In this document: positions 6,523 to 12,432 of the stretch, piece after piece | Position numbering within the stretch: position 1 is the stretch's first letter | Layout: every line of letters starts with the position of its first letter | DNA from: Burkholderiales bacterium | Lineage (GTDB): Bacteria; Pseudomonadota; Gammaproteobacteria; Burkholderiales; SG8-39 | Direction of reading: 5' to 3' | Length of the DNA stretch: 12,432 bases | Assembly (NCBI GenBank): GCA_017880745.1 | Contig: JADGRR010000040.1 | Coordinates: forward strand, 1-12,432 | Made by a program: the position numbers and the translations under genes | The notes under the pieces: model-generated | Databases searched by the model: none | What the model saw: the letters and a program-made list of their open reading frames with translations, nothing else | What the model was told of the DNA's origin: nothing

Positions 6523-7710
6523 ATGGACCTCAATTACACCAAGGAAGAACAGGCGTTTCGCGGCGAAGTGCGCACTTTCATCCGCGACAATCTGCCCAAG
6601 GACATCGCCGACAAGGTGCTGCATCACAAGCGCCTGGTGAAGGACGATTGGGTGCGCTGGCAGAAGATCCTGTACAAGAAAGGCTGGGTCGCTCCCAACT
6701 GGCCGAAGGAGTACGGCGGCTGCGCCTGGACGCCGATCCAGCAGCACATTTTCGAAGATGAATGCGGCTACGCCGGCGCGCCGCGCGTGATGCCGTTCGG
6801 CCTGGTGATGGTGGCGCCGGTGATCCAGAATTTCGGCAGCAAATGGCAAAAGGAGTATTACCTGCCGCGCATCCTGTCCTCGGAGGACTGGTGGGCGCAG
6901 GGCTATTCGGAGCCGGGCTCGGGTTCGGACCTGGCTTCGCTCAAGTGCAAGGCGGTGCGCGAGGGCGAACACTACATCGTCAATGGCCAGAAGACCTGGA
7001 CCACACTGGGCCAGCACGCCGACATGATTTTTTGCCTGGTGCGCACCGACTCCACGGTGAAGAAGCAGGAAGGCATATCGTTCCTGCTGATCGACATGCA
7101 TTCCCCCGGCATCACGGTGCGCCCGATCATCACCCTGGACGAGGAGCACGAGGTCAACGAGACGTTTTTCGACAACGTCAAGGTGCCGGCGCAGAACCTG
7201 GTGGGCGAAGAGGGCAAGGGCTGGACCTACGCCAAATTCCTGCTCGGGCACGAGCGCACCGGCATCGCGCGCGTGGGCGAATCCAAGCGCGAACTGGAGC
7301 AGCTGAAGAACGTCGCGGCGAAACAGCTGCGCAATGGCAAACCGCTCATCGAAGATCCGCGCTTTCGCGACCGCATCATCCAGGTCGAAGTCGAATTGAT
7401 GGCGCTGGAGATCACGCTGCTGCGCGTGCTGTCTTCCCGCTCCAAGCCCGGCCCTGAAGCCTCCATCCTCAAGATCAAGGGCACCGACGTGCAGCAGGCG
7501 CTGACCGAGCTCACCATGGAAGCGATGGGGCCGTATGCATTGCCGTTCCGCCCGGAGACGCGCGATGCCGCCTGGCACGGCGAGCCGGTCGGGCCCGAGT
7601 ACGCCGCATCGGCCGCCGCGGTCTACTTCAATTACCGCAAGACTTCGATCTACGGCGGTTCGAACGAAATTCAACGCAACATCATTTCGCAGATGGTTCT
7701 GGGACTCTGA
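6523..7710 (+). CDS. Acyl-CoA dehydrogenase, large (catalytic) subunit of a heteromeric PimC/PimD-like enzyme
   Basis: A FAD enzyme for alpha,beta-dehydrogenation of an acyl-CoA, passing electrons to ETF; cytosolic. The 395-residue product has the helical N-terminal domain (1-120), the signature YSEPGSGSDL (128-137) in the beta domain, and a C-terminal helical domain. The Glu used by medium-chain dehydrogenases is replaced by Gly (SIYGGSNEIQRN near the C terminus), but Glu244 in GHERTGIA lies where isovaleryl-CoA dehydrogenase and the ChsE4 type keep the catalytic base. The usual QxxGGxG FAD motif is missing (it reads TMEAMGPYA), so the partner subunit would have to supply it. The second subunit starts 2 nt after the stop. 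Length and N terminus resemble the pimeloyl-CoA dehydrogenase large subunit; the substrate could be dicarboxylic, branched or sterol-derived acyl-CoA. Confidence 0.93.
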   Translation: MDLNYTKEEQAFRGEVRTFIRDNLPKDIADKVLHHKRLVKDDWVRWQKILYKKGWVAPNWPKEYGGCAWTPIQQHIFEDECGYAGAPRVMPFGLVMVAPVIQNFGSKWQKEYYLPRILSSEDWWAQGYSEPGSGSDLASLKCKAVREGEHYIVNGQKTWTTLGQHADMIFCLVRTDSTVKKQEGISFLLIDMHSPGITVRPIITLDEEHEVNETFFDNVKVPAQNLVGEEGKGWTYAKFLLGHERTGIARVGESKRELEQLKNVAAKQLRNGKPLIEDPRFRDRIIQVEVELMALEITLLRVLSSRSKPGPEASILKIKGTDVQQALTELTMEAMGPYALPFRPETRDAAWHGEPVGPEYAASAAAVYFNYRKTSIYGGSNEIQRNIISQMVLGL

Positions 7711-7712
7711 TC

Positions 7713-8846
7713 ATGGATTTCATTTTCAGCGAAGAACAACAGCAGCTGCGCGACAGCATCCAGAAATACATCAGCAAGGAATACGGCTTCGAGGCGCGCA
7801 AGGCCATCATGGCTTCGGCGCAGGGATTTTCCGACAAGGTGTGGGCGCAGTTCGCCGACATGGGCCTGCTCGGCGTCGCGTTTGACGAGGCGCACGGCGG
7901 CTTCGGCGGCACGCCCGTGGACACCATGCTGGTGATGACCGAACTCGGCCGCGGCATTGTGGTCGAGCCGTATTTTTCCACCGTGGTTCTCGGCGGCAGC
8001 CTCGTCGACCTTGCCGGCAGCGAGGCGCAGAAGCAGGCGATCCTGTCGGAAGTGGCGCAGGGCAAGCTGCTGCTCGCCGCCGCGCTCGGCGAGCCGAACT
8101 CGCGCTACGAATTGAACAGCGTCGAAACTGCGGCCAAACGCGACGGCGCGGGCTACGTGCTGAACGGCCACAAGGCGGTGGTGCTGCACGGCGAGAGCGC
8201 CGACAAGCTGATCGTCTCGGCGCGCACTGCCGGCGGCGCGCGCGACGCCAAGGGCATCAGCCTGTTCCTGGTCGATCGCGCGAGCGCGGGCGTGCAGGTG
8301 AGCGGCTATCGCACCATCGACGGCATGCGCGCGGCCGAGATCAAACTGGTCAACGTCAAGGTCGGCGCCGACAGCGTGCTGGGCGAAGTCGACCAGGGGC
8401 TGCCGGTGCTCGAGCGCGCCTCCGATTTCGCCGTGTCGGCGCTGTGCGCCGAAGCGGTGGGCGCGATGGAGGCGCTGAATGCGGCCACCTTCGAGTACCT
8501 GAAGACGCGGCAGCAGTTCGGCCGCCCGATCGGCAGCTTCCAGGCCTTGCAGCACCGCGCGGTGGACATGTTCATCCATTGCGAGCAGTCGCGCTCCATG
8601 GCCTACCTCGCCTCGGTCAAGGTTCAGTCCGAGGATCCGAAAGAGCGCAAGCGCACGGTCTCGGCGGCCAAGATCCAGATCGGCCGCTCCGGCCGCAGCA
8701 TCTTACAGGAGGCGATACAGCTGCACGGCGGCATGGGCGTGAGCAATGAACTCGCCGCCGGCCATTACGCCAAACGCCTCGCCATGATCAATGCCACTCT
8801 GGGCGACGTCGAGCACCACACCGAGCGCTTCGCCAGCGCCGGTTAG
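7713..8846 (+). CDS. Acyl-CoA dehydrogenase, small (FAD-site) subunit of a heteromeric PimD-like enzyme
   Basis: The partner of the preceding subunit. The 377-residue protein begins MDFIFSEEQQQLRDS, has a full acyl-CoA dehydrogenase fold with the EYLKTRQQFGRPIGSFQ segment, and carries the FAD-binding QLHGGMG (residues 336-342). Neither known position for the catalytic Glu holds one: the isovaleryl-type site aligns with FAVSALCAEAVG, where the base is absent, and the C-terminal site reads TLGDVEHH. The beta-domain signature is also weak (ALGEPNSRY instead of a TEP/SEP motif). It is therefore probably not active alone and would complete the FAD site of an alpha2beta2 complex, as known for ChsE4-ChsE5 and expected for PimC-PimD. 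The ATG lies 2 nt after the first gene's stop, with no strong Shine-Dalgarno, so translation is probably coupled. Confidence 0.92.
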   Translation: MDFIFSEEQQQLRDSIQKYISKEYGFEARKAIMASAQGFSDKVWAQFADMGLLGVAFDEAHGGFGGTPVDTMLVMTELGRGIVVEPYFSTVVLGGSLVDLAGSEAQKQAILSEVAQGKLLLAAALGEPNSRYELNSVETAAKRDGAGYVLNGHKAVVLHGESADKLIVSARTAGGARDAKGISLFLVDRASAGVQVSGYRTIDGMRAAEIKLVNVKVGADSVLGEVDQGLPVLERASDFAVSALCAEAVGAMEALNAATFEYLKTRQQFGRPIGSFQALQHRAVDMFIHCEQSRSMAYLASVKVQSEDPKERKRTVSAAKIQIGRSGRSILQEAIQLHGGMGVSNELAAGHYAKRLAMINATLGDVEHHTERFASAG

Positions 8847-8869
8847 CTTACCGCAGCGGCGCCTTCCTG

Positions 8870-8913
8870 GGAGCGAGCTTGCTCGCGATGGAATTCGCGA
8901 GCAAGCTCGCTCC
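8870..8913. repeat. REPIN-like palindrome, perfect 19-bp arms and 6-nt loop
   Basis: The arm GGAGCGAGCTTGCTCGCGA (8870-8888) is followed by TGGAAT and the exact reverse complement (8895-8913), then TACA. The sequence is close to the REP repeats well known in Pseudomonas, which are moved by RAYT transposases. It begins 23 nt after the small-subunit stop and would form a very stable hairpin in the operon mRNA, which could protect the upstream message or reduce expression of the genes beyond. No RAYT gene is in the window. Confidence 0.85.
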
Positions 8914-8975
8914 TACAGCCGATCGGCCCGGCGGCGGATTTCCCTCAACTCTCATTAAAATTTGTAGAGGTCACC

Positions 8976-9974
8976 ATGACTACCAACATGCAAGTCCTGC
9001 TCGCCAGCCGCCCCACTGGCTGGGCGACGGAGGAGAATTTCAAAATCGTCAACGCCCCCATCGCGAAGCCGGCGGAGGGCCAGATCCTGGTGCGCAACCA
9101 CTATCTTTCTCTCGATCCCTATATGCGCGGCCGCATGAACGACACCAAATCCTATGCCGCCAAGCAGGAGATCGACCAGGTCATGGTCGGCGGCACGGTG
9201 GGCGAAGTGATCGAATCGAAGAACCCGAAATTCAAGGCGGGCGACATCGTGGCCGGTATGTACGGCTGGCAGCAGTACGGTTGCTCCGACGGCACTGGCG
9301 TGAACAAGGTCGATGTGAGCCGCGTGCCCATGTCGGCCTACCTCGGCGTGATCGGCATGCCCGGGGTCACCGCCTGGGTCGGGCTGCTGGATATCTGCCA
9401 GCCGAAGGCGGGTGAGACCGTGGTAGTCTCGGCGGCTTCGGGCGCCGTGGGCAGCGCCGTGGGCCAGATCGCGAAGCTCAAGGGCTGCCGCGCCGTAGGC
9501 ATCGCCGGCGGCAAGGAGAAGTGCGACTACGTGGTGAACGAACTGGGTTTCGACGCCTGCGTCGATTACAAGGCCGGCCGGCTGAACCAGGACCTGAAGG
9601 CGGCCACGCCCGACGGCATCGACTGCTATTTCGAGAATGTCGGCGGCGAAATCCTGGACGCGGTGCTGCGGCGCACGAACGCGTTCTCGCGCATCGCCGT
9701 GTGCGGCCTGATCTCGCAGTACAACGCGACCGAACCCTACGGCGTGAAGACGTTCCAGGCGATCCTGACCAACCGCATCAAGGTGCAGGGCTTCATCGTC
9801 AGCGACCGCCTGAATCTGTGGCCGCAGGCAATGGGCGACCTCGCCGGCTGGGTCGCCTCGGGCAAGTTGAAATACCGCGAAACCGTGGCGCAGGGCCTGG
9901 AGAACGCGCCCAAGGCCTTCATTGGCTTGCTGAAGGGGCAGAACTTCGGCAAGCAACTGGTGAAGCTGATCTAG
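8976..9974 (+). CDS. NADP-dependent, zinc-free MDR oxidoreductase (CurA / leukotriene B4 dehydrogenase-like)
   Basis: Predicted to reduce an activated C=C bond (enone, alkenal or quinone-like substrate) with NADPH in the cytosol. The 332-residue protein lacks the zinc-ligand Cys clusters of alcohol dehydrogenases. It has the family N terminus (LLASRPTGWATEENF), LDPYMRGRMND in the catalytic domain, GMPGVTAWVGLLDI, and the Rossmann nucleotide loop AASGAVGSAVGQ beginning at residue 153. A YFENVGGEILDAVL stretch typical of this family follows. Length matches E. coli CurA (about 345). AGAGG 5 nt before ATG 8976 supports the start. It follows the REPIN-like element by about 60 nt and precedes the YfcG-like gene by 48 nt. 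In context it may act on an unsaturated intermediate of the dehydrogenase pathway or on reactive by-products; the substrate is not determinable. Confidence 0.92.
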   Translation: MTTNMQVLLASRPTGWATEENFKIVNAPIAKPAEGQILVRNHYLSLDPYMRGRMNDTKSYAAKQEIDQVMVGGTVGEVIESKNPKFKAGDIVAGMYGWQQYGCSDGTGVNKVDVSRVPMSAYLGVIGMPGVTAWVGLLDICQPKAGETVVVSAASGAVGSAVGQIAKLKGCRAVGIAGGKEKCDYVVNELGFDACVDYKAGRLNQDLKAATPDGIDCYFENVGGEILDAVLRRTNAFSRIAVCGLISQYNATEPYGVKTFQAILTNRIKVQGFIVSDRLNLWPQAMGDLAGWVASGKLKYRETVAQGLENAPKAFIGLLKGQNFGKQLVKLI

Positions 9975-10022
9975 CCGCGCACAAATACCTCATGCGCAAG
10001 CGCGATTACTAGGAGTGAACCC

Positions 10023-10715
10023 ATGATCGACCTGTATTCCTGGCCCACCCCCAACGGCCACAAGATTCATATCATGCTGGAAGAGACCGGCCTTCCCTAC
10101 CGCGTGCACCCGGTCAACATCGGCGCGGGCGACCAGTTCAAGCCCGAGTTCCTCAAGATCAGCCCCAACAACAAGATGCCGGCGATGATCGATTCCGACG
10201 GGCCGGACGGCAAACCGATGTCCATGTTCGAGTCGGGCGCAATGCTGATCTATCTGGCGTCGAAGAGCGGGAAATTTTTGCCCGGAGACATGCGCGACCG
10301 CTGGTCGACGCTGCAATGGCTGATGTTCCAGATGGGCGGTGTCGGACCGATGCTGGGCCAGGCGCATCATTTCCTCGTTTATGCGCCGGAGAAAATCCCC
10401 TATGCCATGCTGCGCTACTCGAAGGAGGCGAACCGGCTCTACGGCGTGATGGACCGGCGCCTCGCGGAGAGCAAATTCATCGCCTGCGACGAATACACCA
10501 TCGCCGACATGGCCATCATGCCTTGGCTGCGCTCGTACAAGAACCAGGGCGTGGAGATGGAGGACTACCCTCACGTCAAGCGCTGGTTCGACGGCATCGC
10601 CGCGCGGCCGGCGGTGCAGCGCGGCCTGGCGGTGCTGGCCGAGTTGCGCAAGCCGGTGATGGACGACAAGGCGAAAGAGATGCTGTTCGGCGCGACCCAA
10701 TATCAGAAGAGATAG
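10023..10715 (+). CDS. yfcG: YfcG-like nu-class glutathione transferase / disulfide-bond oxidoreductase
   Basis: A cytosolic GST-fold protein whose characterised relative, E. coli YfcG, reduces disulfides using two glutathione molecules with little conjugation activity. The 230-residue product starts MIDLYSWPTPNGHKIHIMLEE; Thr9 and Asn11 are the residues that hold glutathione in YfcG, where no catalytic Tyr, Ser or Cys is present. Further matches are QFKPEFLKISPNNKMPA (38-54, with the cis-Pro at 53), the FESGA motif (69-73), and TLQWLMFQMGGVGPMLGQ plus the following HHF in the helical domain. The C terminus is about 15 residues longer than in YfcG. AGGAG 7 nt upstream fixes the start. The 48-nt gap before it and 41-nt gap after it suggest one transcript with its neighbours. 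A link to acyl-CoA metabolism is by position only. Confidence 0.93.
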   Translation: MIDLYSWPTPNGHKIHIMLEETGLPYRVHPVNIGAGDQFKPEFLKISPNNKMPAMIDSDGPDGKPMSMFESGAMLIYLASKSGKFLPGDMRDRWSTLQWLMFQMGGVGPMLGQAHHFLVYAPEKIPYAMLRYSKEANRLYGVMDRRLAESKFIACDEYTIADMAIMPWLRSYKNQGVEMEDYPHVKRWFDGIAARPAVQRGLAVLAELRKPVMDDKAKEMLFGATQYQKR

Positions 10716-10744
10716 GGTTCAGCGCGGTTAACAACAAGAATAGC

Positions 10745-10750
10745 GGAGGA
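10745..10750 (+). promoter_or_regulatory. Ribosome binding site GGAGGA that sets the SDR start
   Basis: GGAGGA ends 6 nt before ATG 10757, the first Met of the canonical SDR N terminus. The same frame is open far upstream (to about 10316), but that part overlaps the YfcG-like gene in another frame and encodes no SDR sequence. Confidence 0.8.
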
Positions 10751-10756
10751 CAGAGC

Positions 10757-11515
10757 ATGAGCTTGAAGGGCAAAGTGGCATGGATTACCGGTGGCGGCAG
10801 CGGCATCGGCCTCGCGGGAGGGCTGGAGCTGGCGAACGCCGGCGCGCATGTGGTGATTTCCGGCCGCACTGCGGCGACCAATGCATCGGCGCTGAAGCAG
10901 CTTCAGGCGGTGGGCAGCGCGGATGCGCTGCAGCTCGAAGTGTCCGACCGCAAAGCAGTGGCGCAGGCGGCGGCGGACATCCTGCACCGGCATAAGCGCA
11001 TCGATATCCTGATCAACAGCGCCGGCACCAACCTCGGCAAGCGCAATCTCCACAATATGACGGTCGAAGGCTGGGACGAAGTCGTCGCGATCAATCTTTC
11101 CGGACTGTTCTACTGCTGTCATGCGGTGCTTCCGGCGATGCGCGCCCAGAAGGACGGGCTGGTGATCAACGTTTCCTCCTGGGCCGGCCGCTATGCGAGC
11201 ACGCTGACCGGGCCGGCATACAACGCGACCAAGCGCGCCGTGATTGCGCTGACGGAGTCGATCAACGCCGAAGAGTGCGCGAACGGCATCCGCGCGACTT
11301 CGGTGCTGCCGGGCGAGGTGGCGACGCCGATCATGGAGAAGCGCCCGCTGCCGCCGTCCCGCGAAGAGCGCGGGAGAATGCTGCAGGCGGAAGATCTTGG
11401 CCAGACCATCCTGTTCCTCGCCAGCCTGCCGCCGCGCGCGTGCGTGAACGAGCTCATCATCAGCCCGACCTGGAACCGGTTCTATGTTGGCGGCCTGGAG
11501 AAGCCTAGAGCTTAG
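10757..11515 (+). CDS. Short-chain dehydrogenase/reductase (SDR), NADP(H)-type
   Basis: The last gene of the run; a cytosolic alcohol/ketone oxidoreductase of unknown substrate, which could serve as a 3-hydroxyacyl-CoA or keto-intermediate dehydrogenase in the pathway. The 252-residue product has TGGGSGIG (residues 11-18), SGR at the end of the second strand (35-37; the Arg favours NADP), NSAG (87-90) in place of the usual NNAG, catalytic Ser141 in NVSSWAG and the pair Tyr155/Lys159 (YNATK). PGEVATPIM is the usual loop after the active site. It differs from the minus-strand SDR at 4141-4980 in coenzyme residue and C terminus, so the two are not recent duplicates. GC hairpins directly follow the stop. 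Confidence 0.93.
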   Translation: MSLKGKVAWITGGGSGIGLAGGLELANAGAHVVISGRTAATNASALKQLQAVGSADALQLEVSDRKAVAQAAADILHRHKRIDILINSAGTNLGKRNLHNMTVEGWDEVVAINLSGLFYCCHAVLPAMRAQKDGLVINVSSWAGRYASTLTGPAYNATKRAVIALTESINAEECANGIRATSVLPGEVATPIMEKRPLPPSREERGRMLQAEDLGQTILFLASLPPRACVNELIISPTWNRFYVGGLEKPRA

Positions 11516-11556
11516 GCGGCGCGACGCCGCAGTCGGCATCTCGCCGTGATGGCGAG
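11516..11556 (+). terminator. Two GC-rich stem-loops after the operon, possible terminator
   Basis: GCGGCG-CGA-CGCCGC (11516-11530) begins one base after the SDR stop, and CTCGCC-GTGAT-GGCGAG (11540-11556) follows. Both stems are perfect 6-bp pairings. No T run follows either, so intrinsic termination is doubtful; they may instead protect the mRNA end. Confidence 0.35.
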
Positions 11557-11585
11557 CAGGGACGCGCTACGGAACGAGGGGAAAC

Positions 11586-11599
11586 TTGATAATTATCAA
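11586..11599. promoter_or_regulatory. Perfect FNR/ANR-type binding site
   Basis: The 14-bp palindrome TTGATAATTATCAA equals the consensus TTGAT-N4-ATCAA of the oxygen-sensing regulators FNR, ANR and DNR. It lies 187 nt before the ompA start. A -10-like CATCAT at 11622-11627 is placed so that the implied transcription start (about 11634) would be 41.5 bp from the site centre, the classical activation geometry. Binding is not shown; other CRP/FNR-family proteins could recognise it. Confidence 0.65.
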
Positions 11600-11621
11600 C
11601 ACGGGAGCACGCCGCGCCGTT

Positions 11622-11627
11622 CATCAT
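11622..11627 (+). promoter_or_regulatory. Candidate -10 box of an FNR-activated promoter
   Basis: CATCAT matches TATAAT at four of six positions and has no recognisable -35 box; the FNR palindrome overlaps that place, as expected for a class II activated promoter. It would produce a leader of about 150 nt for ompA. Confidence 0.35.
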
Positions 11628-11785
11628 TGGACGTGTGCGCCAAGTAACGCGAAAGCCTGCCTGCTTGCTACGCATTGTTCCGTGCAAGAGCGTATCCTTG
11701 TGTCCCAGTGGGTCGAGGTTCAGCTAAGCGGGGCATGCGTGGGCGGGAACGCAAGCGCTTTCGAATTCTATTGAAGGGAAAAATC

Positions 11786-12432
11786 ATGAACAAGACAGTA
11801 AAACAATTCGGCTTGATCTTTGCCGCCGCGCTCGCACTCGGTATCGGATCGAACACCGCCGTTGCGGAGGTCGGGCAAGGCTATTGGGGTGCGAGTGGCA
11901 TGTACGTCAAGAACGCCACCGGACTTTGCTGGCATGCTGGCTACTGGACCCCGGCCATGGCGACTGAAGAATGCGACCCCGACCTCGTGCCGAAGAAGCC
12001 TGCGCCTGCCCCTGCCGCTCCGGCCGCTGCGCCGCCGCCTCCCGCGCCCACGCCCGCGCCGCCTGCGCCGCCTGCAGCACCCAAGCCCGTCACCGAAAAA
12101 GTGACCATGGCCGCCGATGCGCACTTCGATTTCGACAAATCCGTGATCAAGCCCGAAGGCAAGGCCAAGCTCGATGACCTGGTGGGCAAGCTCAAAGCGG
12201 TGAACGTGGAAGTGATCATCGCCATCGGCCACACCGACAGCATCGGCAGCAATGCCTACAACAAGAAGCTGTCGCTGCGCCGCGCCGACGCGGTCAAAGC
12301 GTACCTGATGAGCAAAGGCATCGAAGCCAACCGTATTCACACGGAAGGCAAAGGCGAGTCGCAGCCGATCGCCGACAACAAGACCAAGGAAGGCCGCGCC
12401 AAGAACCGCCGCGTCGAAATCGAGGTGGTGGG
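11786..12432 (+). CDS. OmpA-family outer membrane protein, 3' partial
   Basis: Expected to tie the outer membrane to peptidoglycan. The ATG at 11786 has AAGGGA a few bases upstream. The 215 residues in the window comprise a signal peptide with a likely cut after TAVA (residues 24-27), a short segment with two Cys (in GLCWHAGYW and EECDPDLV) that may form a disulfide, a Pro/Ala-rich linker (about 70-100), and an OmpA C domain starting near residue 105 (AHFDFDKSVIKPEG). Asp151 in GHTD and Arg166 in LSLRRA are the diaminopimelate-binding pair of the family, with the usual 15-residue spacing. There is no room for a full 8-strand beta barrel, so this is the short betaproteobacterial type. The frame is open at the window end, with the typical NRRVEIEV end motif just before it, so only a few codons are probably missing. 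An FNR-type site lies upstream. Confidence 0.93.
   Translation, partial: MNKTVKQFGLIFAAALALGIGSNTAVAEVGQGYWGASGMYVKNATGLCWHAGYWTPAMATEECDPDLVPKKPAPAPAAPAAAPPPPAPTPAPPAPPAAPKPVTEKVTMAADAHFDFDKSVIKPEGKAKLDDLVGKLKAVNVEVIIAIGHTDSIGSNAYNKKLSLRRADAVKAYLMSKGIEANRIHTEGKGESQPIADNKTKEGRAKNRRVEIEVV

Noticed and set aside
6457..7674. A 405-residue minus-strand frame opposite the dehydrogenase large subunit
   Set aside because: It is a shadow of the real gene with low-complexity basic composition and no motifs.
11586..11774. A 62-codon plus-strand frame starting inside the FNR palindrome
   Set aside because: No ribosome site, no recognisable protein features, and it starts within a likely regulator site.
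11768..12340. A 190-residue minus-strand frame rich in Gly and Arg
   Set aside because: It is antisense to the OmpA gene; the Gly/Arg run is only the complement of the Pro/Ala linker.

Overview
The window is GC-rich, densely coded chromosomal DNA of a Gram-negative bacterium, most likely a betaproteobacterium (Burkholderiales/Rhodocyclales-like). The reasons are the OmpA protein at the right end, with a signal peptide, a short Cys-Trp/Cys-Asp-Pro N-terminal region, a Pro/Ala linker and an OmpA C domain; the mix of CoA-ester enzymes; and the GC-biased codon use. This lineage call is an inference from protein character, not from a marker gene. I see no rRNA, tRNA, CRISPR array, phage gene or transposase.

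Left part (1-4068, + strand): the 3' three quarters of a large P-type cation pump whose ion-site motifs are of the Na+/K+-ATPase (P2C) kind; a 91-residue single-pass membrane protein of unknown function; a glutathione S-transferase; and a family-6 DNA-deoxyinosine glycosylase. Between the glycosylase and the converging SDR gene is a short tandem repeat that makes the end of the SDR gene.

Middle part (4141-6332, - strand): an NAD-type short-chain dehydrogenase and an alpha-methylacyl-CoA racemase-type CoA-transferase family III enzyme. They are separated by a Rho-independent terminator and a MITE-like long inverted repeat.

Right part (6523-11515, + strand): an operon-like run divergent from the racemase. 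It holds a large and a small acyl-CoA dehydrogenase subunit 2 nt apart, then a REPIN-like palindrome, a zinc-free MDR enoyl/quinone-type reductase, a YfcG-like (nu-class) glutathione transferase and an NADP-type SDR. The two acyl-CoA dehydrogenase halves look complementary: the catalytic Glu is only in the first and the FAD-binding Gln-x-x-Gly-Gly motif only in the second. That fits heteromeric enzymes such as pimeloyl-CoA dehydrogenase PimC/PimD and actinobacterial steroid side-chain ChsE pairs. With the racemase, the region suggests oxidation of alpha-methyl-branched, dicarboxylic or sterol/isoprenoid-derived acyl-CoAs; the substrate is not readable from sequence.

Right edge: the intergenic region 11516-11785 holds two GC hairpins, a perfect FNR/ANR-type palindrome placed exactly where a class II promoter needs it, and then an OmpA-family gene cut by the window end. 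The most noteworthy items are the P2C-like pump, the split-site dehydrogenase pair beside a racemase, the FNR site ahead of ompA, and two structured repeat elements (MITE-like and REPIN-like).
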